A stretch of 64,000 nucleotides of DNA, taken from positions 1 through 64,000 of the forward strand of contig JBCBYO010000007.1 in the NCBI GenBank assembly GCA_039815825.1. The letters are read 5' to 3'. Source of the DNA: JBCBDX01 sp039815825. Lineage in GTDB: Bacteria > Pseudomonadota > Alphaproteobacteria > Rhizobiales > Rhizobiaceae. The translations under genes and the position numbers were made by a program. The notes under the pieces were generated by a model. The model worked only from the letters and a program-made list of their open reading frames with translations, did no database searches and had not been told where the DNA came from. Shown piece by piece: positions 16,859 through 24,583 of this stretch (positions within the stretch are counted from its first letter, which is position 1; each line of letters opens with the position of its first letter).

Positions 16859-18202
16859 GGGTGGCGTGCCATTTTCTGACAGGACTTCGCCGGCCAAGTA
16901 GAGCGAGCCACAAATCAGAATACGCGGGCTTGGTTCGCTTTGGTCCCAGTTGCGCCCCAACATATCCAGCACTTCATAGACTGAGCCGAACTCCTCAGCG
17001 GACAAACCCGCATGTAGGGCATAGGCGGCCAGCTCATCTGGCAGGATTGCCGCTTCGCTGCTCACAATCGGCACCGCAAAGACGTGTCGTACGAGCCCCT
17101 CAAACGGTTTGAAATAGCCAACGGCATCCTTGGTGTTCAGCATGCCCGCGATGAGAAAGAGCGGTCGGCCATCCACCGCTTCGCGCCCCGCCAGAAATTC
17201 CGCGCAGGCGCTTGCCGCATCTGGATTATGACCGCCATCCAACCAGATTTCGGACCCTTCCGGTGCGCGTTCAAAAAGATCGCCACTCGTTAGTCTTTGC
17301 AATCGGGCGGGCCATTGGGCGTTTTGCAGCCCGCGTTCCAACATGTCGGCATTCAATGTCGGATCAGCAACCCTTGCAGCCATAATCGCTGCAGCTGCGT
17401 TAGTGATTTGATGACGGCCATTCAGCGTCGGCAGCGCCAGGTCAATCAGGCCCGCATTGTCTTGTAGGACCAATCGACCACGTTCTTCAAAGGCATAAAA
17501 ATCCTGACCGTAAATGAAGGCCTCTACACCCATCATGTCAGCCACATTTTCAAGAACTTTGCCTGCTGCGGGATAGGGTTGGTGTCCGATGATGACCGGG
17601 ACACCTTCCTTGATAATGCCTGCCTTTTCTCCGGCGATTTCTTCGATCGTTTCGCCCAAATAGGCTTGGTGATCCATGCCAATGGGCATGATGACGCTAA
17701 CCATCGGTTTCCTGATTACGTTGGTTGCATCCGCGCGGCCGCCAAGCCCAACCTCAATGACAGCATAGTCCGCCGGATGCTCTGCAAAGAGAAGGAACAT
17801 CACAGCGGTCAAAATTTCAAAGACCGTGATGGGCGCATCGTCATTGGCTTCAGCGACACGTCGCACGGCGTCGGCCAAGACATCATCAGCCACAAACTCG
17901 CCCGCAATCCGAAAACGCTCGTGCCAATTGACCAGATGCGGTGACGTGTGGACATGCACATTGTGACCGGCAGCTTCCAGCAGCGCGCGGGTAAATGCTG
18001 CACATGACCCTTTTCCGTTGGTGCCAGCGATATGGATCACGGGCGGCAACCGGTCCTGCGGGTCACCCAGCTTTTCCAAAAGGTCCCGAACGCGCCCCAA
18101 CGACAAGTCGAAACCCTTGGGATGCAGTTCCAAAAGACGTTCGATCTCGAGCGCCGCCTCAGATCGAACCGGTCGCCCGCTGTTTGGTGGCGAGGCACTC
18201 AT
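16853..18202 (-). CDS. folC: Bifunctional dihydrofolate synthase / folylpolyglutamate synthase
   Basis: ATP-dependent ligase that joins glutamate to dihydropteroate and extends the polyglutamate tail of folates. The 449-residue protein shows the Mur-ligase-type P-loop IAGTNGKGSCAAF at about 58-70, the VIEVGLGGRADATNV segment that binds metal and phosphate, and the C-terminal LDGGHNPDAA motif of the glutamate-ligase domain. The ATG start lies 12 bp downstream of the accD stop, so the two are co-transcribed. The accD-folC pair at the end of the trpFBA run is a common order in alphaproteobacteria. Confidence 0.95.
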   Translation of the reverse strand: MSASPPNSGRPVRSEAALEIERLLELHPKGFDLSLGRVRDLLEKLGDPQDRLPPVIHIAGTNGKGSCAAFTRALLEAAGHNVHVHTSPHLVNWHERFRIAGEFVADDVLADAVRRVAEANDDAPITVFEILTAVMFLLFAEHPADYAVIEVGLGGRADATNVIRKPMVSVIMPIGMDHQAYLGETIEEIAGEKAGIIKEGVPVIIGHQPYPAAGKVLENVADMMGVEAFIYGQDFYAFEERGRLVLQDNAGLIDLALPTLNGRHQITNAAAAIMAARVADPTLNADMLERGLQNAQWPARLQRLTSGDLFERAPEGSEIWLDGGHNPDAASACAEFLAGREAVDGRPLFLIAGMLNTKDAVGYFKPFEGLVRHVFAVPIVSSEAAILPDELAAYALHAGLSAEEFGSVYEVLDMLGRNWDQSEPSPRILICGSLYLAGEVLSENGTPPK

Positions 18203-18214
18203 AATGCGCTGGGA

Positions 18215-19216
18215 CTAAAAGCTCGGTGACGGTTTTTGGCCGCCATCCTCGTTCGCCGTTTCCGCCGATGGCACGGCCTCGTCAACCAGCTCAACTTCCA
18301 CTGTGACACTTTCCTCGGTTGCCGTGTCCTCGCTAAGTTCGACCGCGTCTGGCGCGGCTACTTCCGGTGACTTGTTCAACAGCATCCGTAAAAGGCGGGC
18401 GATGGTCGGGCGCAATTCTTGGCGGGGCACCACCATGTCGACCATGCCATGGTCGAGAAGATACTCAGCGCGCTGGAAGCCTTCCGGGAGTTTTTCGCGG
18501 ATGGTTTGCTCGATCACGCGCGCACCCGCAAAGCCGATGACCGAACCGGGTTCGGCAATATGGATATCACCCAACATCGCATAGGAGGCGGAGACGCCAC
18601 CCGTTGTCGGGTTGGTCAAAACAACGATGTAGGGCAGGCCAGCTTCCTTAAGCATTTCAACGGCAACGGTCGTGCGCGGCAATTGCATCAAAGACAAAAT
18701 GCCTTCCTGCATGCGCGCGCCGCCAGACTGAGCGAACAGGATCATCGGGCATTTTTTCTCGATAGCTGTTTCGAAGCCCTTGATAATGGCCTCACCCGCC
18801 GCCATGCCAAGCGAACCGCCCATGAATGCAAAGTCATGCAACGTGGTGACAATTTCCATGCCTTCCAACGAACCGGTGGCGTTGATTATGGAATCTTCCA
18901 GACCGGTTTTCTGGCGGTTTTCACGCAACCGGTCGGTATATTTTTTCTGGTCGCGGAATTTCAGCGGATCCTGCGCCACTTCCGGGTTGGTGATGACCTG
19001 AAAATCACCATCGTCATAAAAATGAGCCAGCCGCTGCATGGCCGGAATTTTCATGTGGTGGCCAGAGCCGGGGATCACCCACTGATTGTCTTCCACGTCA
19101 CGGTGAAACACCATTTCGCCGCTCTCTGGACATTTGATCCAGAGGTTTTCCGGTGTTTCGCGGCGGCCCATGAGCGTATCGAGACGCGGGCGCACATAGT
19201 CGGTGATCCAGTTCAT
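18215..19216 (-). CDS. accD: Acetyl-CoA carboxylase carboxyltransferase subunit beta
   Basis: Beta subunit of the carboxyltransferase that makes malonyl-CoA for fatty acid synthesis, 333 residues. The conserved core with GGSLGMAAGEAI, the FAQSGGARMQEG oxyanion loop and NPTTGGVSASYA is intact. The N-terminal zinc ribbon is not: where E. coli AccD has four cysteines, this protein keeps only the first (IKCPESGEMVF, then IPGSGHHMKI), which fits what I remember of other rhizobial AccD proteins. The C-terminal 35 residues are acidic, of low complexity and probably disordered. The gene lies between trpA and folC on one transcript. Confidence 0.95.
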   Translation of the reverse strand: MNWITDYVRPRLDTLMGRRETPENLWIKCPESGEMVFHRDVEDNQWVIPGSGHHMKIPAMQRLAHFYDDGDFQVITNPEVAQDPLKFRDQKKYTDRLRENRQKTGLEDSIINATGSLEGMEIVTTLHDFAFMGGSLGMAAGEAIIKGFETAIEKKCPMILFAQSGGARMQEGILSLMQLPRTTVAVEMLKEAGLPYIVVLTNPTTGGVSASYAMLGDIHIAEPGSVIGFAGARVIEQTIREKLPEGFQRAEYLLDHGMVDMVVPRQELRPTIARLLRMLLNKSPEVAAPDAVELSEDTATEESVTVEVELVDEAVPSAETANEDGGQKPSPSF

Positions 19217-19249
19217 TTATAAATTCCCGTTTCGTCTTATGTGGCGGGA

Positions 19250-20089
19250 CTATTCGGCAGCTTCAAGGCGTGCAACGCGGACACCTTGCGCCAGACCGGC
19301 AACAAAGGTCGAAACCGCATTGACCGTATCGCTTGTCGCCTTGCCATCCTGGTCCAGCGAAGTGGCCACAGCGTTGACGATTGCCGTACCCACAACCACA
19401 CCGTCAGCATCACGCCCGATGGTGGCCGCCTGTTGGGCAGTCTTCACGCCAAAGCCTACACATACCGGAAGGCTTGTATGGCCTTTGATCCGGTTAACCG
19501 CTTCGGCGACTGCATCCGTGTTAGCGATTGCCGACCCGGTGATTCCTGTCATGGAGACATAATAAACAAAGCCGGAGGTATTTTCGAGCACGGCGGGCAA
19601 TCGTTTATCATCGGTTGTTGGTGTGGCCAAACGGATGAAAGAAACGCCCTCTTTCAGTGCAGGTATGCACAGTTCATTGTCCATCTCCGGCGGCAGGTCG
19701 ACCACAATCAAGCCATCTATGCCGGACGCTTTGGCATCAACGAGGAAATTGTCCACGCCGTAGATGTAAATTGGGTTGTAATAGCCCATCAGCACGATGG
19801 GCGTATCGGCATCGGTTTCGCGGAATGCCTTGGCCATGGCCAGTGTTTTGGCAAGCGTCATCCCGCCCTTGAGCGCGCGCTGGCCCGCCATTTGAATCGC
19901 TGGGCCGTCCGCCATCGGATCGGAAAAAGGCATGCCCAGCTCGATAATGTCGGCGCCTGCTTCTGGCAGCGCTTTCATGATCTCCAGCGACGTTTCCATG
20001 TCCGGATCACCGCCCATGAAATAGGTCACGAGTGCCGGACGGTTATCATCAGCAAGACGGGCAAAGAGTGTGTCAAAGCGGTTCGTCAT
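19250..20089 (-). CDS. trpA: Tryptophan synthase alpha subunit
   Basis: Cleaves indole-3-glycerol phosphate to indole and glyceraldehyde-3-phosphate, passing indole to TrpB through the internal tunnel. The 279-residue TIM barrel has the catalytic Glu50 and Asp61 in DIIELGMPFSDPMADG and the phosphate-binding GFGVKTAQQ loop. The ATG start is 5 bp after the trpB stop, so translation is probably coupled, as expected for subunits needed in equal amounts. It is followed by accD after 33 bp. Confidence 0.97.
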   Translation of the reverse strand: MTNRFDTLFARLADDNRPALVTYFMGGDPDMETSLEIMKALPEAGADIIELGMPFSDPMADGPAIQMAGQRALKGGMTLAKTLAMAKAFRETDADTPIVLMGYYNPIYIYGVDNFLVDAKASGIDGLIVVDLPPEMDNELCIPALKEGVSFIRLATPTTDDKRLPAVLENTSGFVYYVSMTGITGSAIANTDAVAEAVNRIKGHTSLPVCVGFGVKTAQQAATIGRDADGVVVGTAIVNAVATSLDQDGKATSDTVNAVSTFVAGLAQGVRVARLEAAE

Positions 20090-20094
20090 GGCGC

Positions 20095-21315
20095 TTACAT
20101 CTCATGTCCGAGGATTTTGCCGACGGTGAAGACATCCTTGTCGCCGCGGCCACATAAATTCATCACGATGATCTGGTCCTTGCCCATGGTTGGGGCGCGT
20201 TTGACGACCTCGGCCAACGCGTGGCTCGGCTCTAGCGCGGGTATGATACCCTCCAGGCGGCACAGCAGTTGGAAAGCTTCCAACGCCGCGTCGTCCATAC
20301 AGGGAACATATTCCACGCGACCCGTATCTTTAAGGAACGAGTGCTCCGGCCCAATACCAGGATAATCAAGACCCGCTGAGATGGAGTGACCTTCTTCGAT
20401 CTGGCCGTCGCTATCCTGCAAGAGATAGGTGCGGTTGCCGTGCAAGACGCCGGGCGAACCCGCGGTTAGCGACGCACAGTGCTCGTCGGAGTTCAGGCCC
20501 TTGCCGCCAGCTTCAACCCCAACAATTTGGACGTCCTTGTCATCGAGAAACGGATGGAACAGGCCAATTGCATTAGAACCACCACCAACGGCCGCGATGA
20601 CCATGTCCGGCAAGCGTCCTTCGATTTCCATCAGCTGCTCTTTGGTTTCCGTACCGATCACAGACTGGAACTCACGAACCATTTCCGGATAGGGGTGCGG
20701 ACCGGCCGCTGTTCCAATCAGATAATAGGTGCTTTCCACATTGGTGACCCAATCACGGAGCGCTTCGTTCATTGCGTCTTTCAGGGTTCCATTGCCCGAA
20801 GTGACGGCGGTTATTTCTGCGCCCAGCAACTTCATGCGAAAGACATTTGGGGCCTGACGGTCAATGTCGGTCGAGCCCATATACACATGGCAAGGGAAGC
20901 CAAACCGTGCGGCAACTGTGGCCGATGCCACACCGTGTTGGCCGGCGCCGGTTTCAGCGATAATCCGTGTCTTGCCCATGCGTTTGGCAAGCAAAATTTG
21001 GCCGAGGCAATTGTTGATCTTGTGCGAACCGGTGTGGTTGAGCTCGTCACGCTTGAAGTAAATTTTTGCGCCGCCCAGATGTTCGGTCAGGCGTTCAGCG
21101 AAATAAATCGGCGACGGGCGACCGGTATAATGCTTGTTCAGATGTGCCAGTTCCGCCTGAAATTCGGGATCAGTTTTCGCCTTCTCCCACTCCTCCTGCA
21201 GATCAAGGATCAAAGGCATTAGTGTTTCGGCGACAAAACGACCGCCAAAAATACCAAACATACCGTTTTCATCCGGCCCGGTCCGGAAAGAATTGGGTGG
21301 CAAAACCTGGTTCAC
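20095..21315 (-). CDS. trpB: Tryptophan synthase beta subunit
   Basis: PLP enzyme that condenses indole with serine, 406 residues. The Schiff-base lysine is Lys99 in HTGSHKINN, and the phosphate-binding loop GGGSNAIG is present near residue 240. The start appears to be GTG at 21313-21315: it gives the usual N-terminus and has GAGGGAG in front at suitable spacing, and I see no nearby ATG that keeps the conserved beginning. It is preceded by trpF with a 64-bp gap and followed by trpA after 5 bp. Confidence 0.97.
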   Translation of the reverse strand: MNQVLPPNSFRTGPDENGMFGIFGGRFVAETLMPLILDLQEEWEKAKTDPEFQAELAHLNKHYTGRPSPIYFAERLTEHLGGAKIYFKRDELNHTGSHKINNCLGQILLAKRMGKTRIIAETGAGQHGVASATVAARFGFPCHVYMGSTDIDRQAPNVFRMKLLGAEITAVTSGNGTLKDAMNEALRDWVTNVESTYYLIGTAAGPHPYPEMVREFQSVIGTETKEQLMEIEGRLPDMVIAAVGGGSNAIGLFHPFLDDKDVQIVGVEAGGKGLNSDEHCASLTAGSPGVLHGNRTYLLQDSDGQIEEGHSISAGLDYPGIGPEHSFLKDTGRVEYVPCMDDAALEAFQLLCRLEGIIPALEPSHALAEVVKRAPTMGKDQIIVMNLCGRGDKDVFTVGKILGHEM

Positions 21316-21379
21316 AGAAAAACTCCCTCAGCTGCGAGAGGGCGGTGTAGCGTGGTGGCGCGCCAAGAGCAATGCGTGA

Positions 21380-22015
21380 TCAAGCCGCGCCGACGGCTTT
21401 GAAGAAAGCGCGGATTTTTCCGATGTCTTTGATACCCGGTGCACTCTCGACACCCGATGAAAGGTCAAGCGCTGTTGCACCGGCCGCCACCGCCTCGGCC
21501 GCATTGTTCATATCCACGCCGCCAGAAAGCAAATAGTCAGTGTTTTCCGGCATTTTCGAAAGAATAGACCAATCAAATGACACAGCGTTGCCCCCGGGCA
21601 ATTGAGACCCCTTGGGTGGTTTGGCGTCGAGCAAAAAACGATCCGCTATGCCGCGATAGGGATCTAGCTTGGCCAGATCATCAACGGTGGAGATGGAAAG
21701 CGCCTTCCATGTTTCACGTGAATGGCGGGATTTCACTTCACCTAGCCGCTCGGGTGTTTCCTTCCCGTGCAGTTGCAGGATTTCAGGCTGTGCAACTGCA
21801 ACAATCTCGTCAAGAAACGCGTCGTCCGCATCAACCGTGACTGCCACGGTCTTCAGGCCAAGGTTCTGAGCGTGCGCCATCAGATCGGCAGCCAACGCAA
21901 CAGAAACATTGCGCGGGGATTTTTCAAAGAAAATAAAACCCGCATGCGTGCCGCCGCTTTCAGCAACCGCGCTAATGGTTTCCATCGTAGAAAGGCCGCA
22001 GATTTTTATATCCAT
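21380..22015 (-). CDS. trpF: Phosphoribosylanthranilate isomerase
   Basis: Isomerises N-phosphoribosylanthranilate in the third step of tryptophan synthesis. The 211-residue TIM barrel starts with DIKICGLST, whose cysteine (Cys6) is the conserved general base, and ends with the phosphate-binding ALDLSSGVESAPG loop. The gene heads trpF-trpB-trpA. The preceding metallohydrolase gene ends 27 bp upstream, so the trp genes may be read from a promoter in front of that gene. I saw no leader peptide rich in tryptophan before trpF. Confidence 0.95.
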   Translation of the reverse strand: MDIKICGLSTMETISAVAESGGTHAGFIFFEKSPRNVSVALAADLMAHAQNLGLKTVAVTVDADDAFLDEIVAVAQPEILQLHGKETPERLGEVKSRHSRETWKALSISTVDDLAKLDPYRGIADRFLLDAKPPKGSQLPGGNAVSFDWSILSKMPENTDYLLSGGVDMNNAAEAVAAGATALDLSSGVESAPGIKDIGKIRAFFKAVGAA

Positions 22016-22042
22016 CTTGAAGAATTCTGCCCTTTATCCGGA

Positions 22043-22786
22043 TCAGGCAAACTCAATTGCCTGCAGCGCATTACCGTTTCGTTTCAGCCACTGTTTGCAC
22101 CGTTTAGTGTCCGGACACAATTCCTCACACAGCGCCCAAAACTTTGGGCCGTGGTTCATTTCGCGCAAGTGAGCGCATTCGTGCGCGACCAGATAGTTGA
22201 TGACCGAGGGCGGGGCCATCATGATACGCCATGAAAAAGACAGGGCGCCGTCTGATGTACATGAGCCCCAGCGGCTTGTCGTATCGCGATAGCGCACTGA
22301 CTTGACCTTGCGCCCGACTTTGCCTGCATGGTGTGCAACCAGCGCATCTATATCGCGTTTGGCTTCATTTTTCAGGAAATCGGCGACCCGTCTCGGTAAA
22401 AACCGTTCTTCACCACGCACGACCAACTGCGGTACGTCGTTATCCTCTCGGATTTCGGCCAATCCACGTCCTGGCCTGTGTATGATGACATGATTCCGGC
22501 CTCGGATGGGTAGTTTGATCCCTGCACGCACCTGAGGACGGTCCGGTTGCTTAGCGATTTGTGTCTCCAACCAACCCCTGTGACGTTCGACAAAACTGTT
22601 GACGCTGCGCGCGGAAGCGCCGATCGGCACGGTTATCGAAATTCCCCGGTTTCCAGGTTGAACGCGCATGGTTAGGCGTTTGGCTCGCGCATTTTCGCGA
22701 ACGGTCACGTTGACCGTTCGGCCGGCTATCGAAAGCTGACTTGGATAGGGCACCCGAGTGTCCGGTCTGGCGAAAGTAAAGACCAT
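22043..22786 (-). CDS. YgjP-like zinc metallohydrolase (DUF45 / M48-related)
   Basis: A 247-residue protein of the YgjP/SprT-like family annotated as a predicted metal-dependent hydrolase. Zinc ligands are seen in HECAH (His202, Glu203, His206) and His212 in NHGPKF; the family signature SRWGSC is at 171-176. The fold is predicted soluble and cytoplasmic with no signal peptide. The cellular substrate of this family is not established. It lies directly upstream of trpF (27 bp), apparently as the first gene of a ygjP-trpF-trpB-trpA-accD-folC transcript, and is separated from the hydrolase gene behind it by a terminator. Confidence 0.85.
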   Translation of the reverse strand: MVFTFARPDTRVPYPSQLSIAGRTVNVTVRENARAKRLTMRVQPGNRGISITVPIGASARSVNSFVERHRGWLETQIAKQPDRPQVRAGIKLPIRGRNHVIIHRPGRGLAEIREDNDVPQLVVRGEERFLPRRVADFLKNEAKRDIDALVAHHAGKVGRKVKSVRYRDTTSRWGSCTSDGALSFSWRIMMAPPSVINYLVAHECAHLREMNHGPKFWALCEELCPDTKRCKQWLKRNGNALQAIEFA

Positions 22787-22814
22787 GATGTTTATGTAAG
22801 CGATTCTTCGGAGA

Positions 22815-22852
22815 CAAAAAAGAAAGACCGGGCGCGAGTTAACCCGGTCTTT
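22815..22852 (-). terminator. Intrinsic terminator on the minus strand behind the hydrolase region
   Basis: A perfect 10-bp stem AAAGACCGGG/CCCGGTCTTT (22823-22832 with 22843-22852) and a 10-nt loop are followed, reading the minus strand, by TTCTTTTTTGTC. It stands about 180 bases after the stop of the minus-strand hydrolase gene and about 36 bases before ygjP. It ends hydrolase transcription, or that of a short RNA in the gap. Confidence 0.75.
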
Positions 22853-23031
22853 AAAACACGCGCCCGAACGAGGAAACAGGCAACGGTTTATATGTATTTT
22901 GTCATTTTCTTTCTTGACTTGCGTCTATAGTGGAAGTGGTGGCCCGCCTTAAAGATGCAAGCTGTAGTCACACCCGCTGTTCGATAAACTATTGCAGAAT
23001 AAGCGGTTTTTGGCATCTTAAATTTTGGTAA
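22853..23031. other. Intergenic stretch without a gene
   Basis: These 179 bases lie between the terminator and the end of the hydrolase gene. No open frame of useful length is present (the best is 22 codons on the minus strand). There is an imperfect inverted repeat AAAGATGC (22951-22958) / GCATCTT (23015-23021) that encloses a smaller one, CCGCT/AGCGG. A TTGACT at 22914 has no matching -10 box. The long distance from the hydrolase stop to the terminator leaves room for a structured 3' UTR or small RNA, but nothing I recognise. Confidence 0.3.
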
Positions 23032-23811
23032 TCATGCTTTTTGGCTCTGTTTGAGCAACGAAAGCGCTGTTTGTGCGATCAATTTGAGATCTTGATCGCG
23101 CGAAAGCCGATGATCGCCATCATTGACGTATGTAATGGACGCATCATCTTTCGATAAAAGCTCAAACAACCGCTGCGCGTGTTGCCAGGGCACATCCGGA
23201 TCTGCTTTTCCTTGAAGGATGTGCACTGGACAATGGGTGTCGATTGGTCCGGTCATGACCCGGTTTTGACGGCCATCGTCAAACAAGGCTTTCGTGAAAC
23301 GGTTGGGTTCAGGTCCATAGGGGGTTGGCTCTTCGAAATACCCCTTCCGCTGCATCTCGTCTTTCTGCGCTGGTGTAAGTTCGGGTTCCATCAGTTCAAC
23401 GGTAAAGTCGGGGGCGGGCGCCAGCAGCAACATTGCACGAATAGGATCATCTTGTGCCCCGCTGTTTAGTTCTTGTGCCATGCGCAGCGCGACCCATGCA
23501 CCCATGGAAGAACCGATAAGGATTTGCGGACCATATTCTGCCGCCTGCTGGAATACCGCCATGGCTTCACGCAGCCATTTGGAGATCGTTCCGGCAAGGA
23601 AGTCACCACTGCTTTCGCCATGACCGGAATAGTCAAACCGCGTCGATTGAAACCCATTTTCAATCGCCATGGCTTCCAGCGCCAGCGCCTTGGTGCCAGA
23701 CATGTCAGAACGATAGCCCCCCAGCCAGAAAAGGCCAGGCGCCCTGCCATGGACAGTGTTTATGGCTATTTGTGCATCGCCGACCGTGAGATTGTGGCTG
23801 CTGGGTGCCAT
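23032..23811 (-). CDS. Alpha/beta hydrolase
   Basis: Soluble serine hydrolase of 259 residues with an alpha/beta hydrolase fold. The nucleophile elbow is GSSMGA (Ser102), the oxyanion region FWLGGYRSD is near 28, and the likely triad partners are Asp in GKADPDVPW and His in DGDHRLSR. The closest family I recognise is the ABHD10-like group of acyl-protein or small-ester hydrolases; the substrate is unknown. The gene is divergent from infC, with a 132-bp gap holding promoters for both. Confidence 0.85.
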   Translation of the reverse strand: MAPSSHNLTVGDAQIAINTVHGRAPGLFWLGGYRSDMSGTKALALEAMAIENGFQSTRFDYSGHGESSGDFLAGTISKWLREAMAVFQQAAEYGPQILIGSSMGAWVALRMAQELNSGAQDDPIRAMLLLAPAPDFTVELMEPELTPAQKDEMQRKGYFEEPTPYGPEPNRFTKALFDDGRQNRVMTGPIDTHCPVHILQGKADPDVPWQHAQRLFELLSKDDASITYVNDGDHRLSRDQDLKLIAQTALSLLKQSQKA

Positions 23812-23882
23812 GCTTTACTCCTTATTTGGTTCCACAGTATTGATGTCATGGAAATTGATGATTTATTCAAGCGGTCATGCTA

Positions 23883-23912
23883 TTGACACCGCGCGGACAA
23901 TCCCGACATAGC
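23883..23912 (+). promoter_or_regulatory. Candidate sigma-70 promoter for infC
   Basis: A perfect -35 hexamer TTGACA (23883-23888) is followed after 18 bp by CATAGC (23907-23912), a weak -10 box keeping the ATA core. Transcription would begin about 20-25 bp before the infC start. The -35 is convincing; the -10 is modest. Confidence 0.45.
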
Positions 23913-23943
23913 CCGCGAGGAAACCACACAGGAGTAAACGACC

Positions 23944-24480
23944 ATTCGCCGTCCATTCAGAGCACCCCCACCACAAAAATCCGGCCCACCGGCAAACCGC
24001 GACATTCGCGAGCCTCAAGTTCAACTCATAACGGCCGAAGGTGACAATCAGGGTGTTGTCGATACCAGAGACGCACTTCGCATGGCGGAGGAAGCCGGTC
24101 TCGATCTCGTTCTCATCTCTCCAAACGCCAAACCGCCTGTCGCCAAGATCCTAGATCTGGGCAAGCTGAAATATGAACAGCAAAAGAAACAGGCAGCGGC
24201 ACGCAAAAAACAGAAGACCGTTGAAGTCAAAGAAGTGAAAATGCGCCCCAACATCGACACACACGATTATGATGTGAAGATGAAGGCTGTACACCGCTTT
24301 TTTGAAGCCGGTGACAAGGTCAAGGTAACCCTGCGCTTCCGTGGCCGGGAAATGGCCCACCAGCAATTGGGCATGGAATTGCTCAAGCGTGTCAAAGAAG
24401 ACGTTCAGGACATCTCAAAAGTGGAAGCCGAACCAAAACTGGAAGGCCGCCAAATGATGATGGTGCTGGCACCGAAATAG
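23944..24480 (+). CDS. infC: Translation initiation factor IF-3, ATT start codon
   Basis: IF-3 binds the 30S subunit, keeps it free of 50S and checks start codons. The full protein is 178 residues and begins at the rare start codon ATT (23944-23946): this gives the family N-terminus IRRPFRAPPPQ, and CAGGAG lies 9 bp upstream. The first ATG in frame (24082) would delete most of the N-terminal domain. Rare ATT/ATC starts in infC are the basis of its known autoregulation, because IF-3 itself discriminates against them. Both the N-domain (REPQVQLITAEG) and the C-domain (MRPNIDTHDYDVK) are complete. A terminator follows, so infC is transcribed apart from rpmI-rplT here. Confidence 0.97.
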   Translation: MRRPFRAPPPQKSGPPANRDIREPQVQLITAEGDNQGVVDTRDALRMAEEAGLDLVLISPNAKPPVAKILDLGKLKYEQQKKQAAARKKQKTVEVKEVKMRPNIDTHDYDVKMKAVHRFFEAGDKVKVTLRFRGREMAHQQLGMELLKRVKEDVQDISKVEAEPKLEGRQMMMVLAPK

Positions 24481-24505
24481 GTTTTAGTGCCAAATAGATA
24501 ATACC

Positions 24506-24540
24506 AAAACGGGTCGCACAGCGGCCCGTTTTTTTGTTTT
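24506..24540 (+). terminator. Intrinsic terminator after infC
   Basis: An 8-bp stem with one G-U pair, ACGGGTCG (24509-24516) with CGGCCCGT (24522-24529), has a 5-nt loop. Upstream A's pair with the downstream T-run (TTTTTTTG), so it can act in both directions. It lies 28 bp after the infC stop and also faces the end of the minus-strand EAL gene. Confidence 0.85.
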
Positions 24541-24583
24541 GCCGCCAAGACCCGCAGAATGAAGAGTTGGAAGCAGCGCCTTT

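Noticed and set aside
18419..20365. Long open frames on the plus strand opposite accD, trpA and trpB (267 and 374 codons)
   Set aside because: They lie wholly antisense to well-recognised genes with intact motifs. Their translations are rich in His, Cys and Arg without family features, as expected from shadows in GC-biased DNA.
22914..22942. Promoter TTGACT with TATAGT in the ygjP-hydrolase gap
   Set aside because: The two boxes are only 6 bp apart, and no -10 box is found at 16-18 bp, so it is unlikely to work as a sigma-70 promoter.
22949..23017. Small minus-strand ORF (22 codons) in the gap after the hydrolase
   Set aside because: It first looked about twice as long, but careful reading places a stop after 22 codons. 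There is no good ribosome-binding site.
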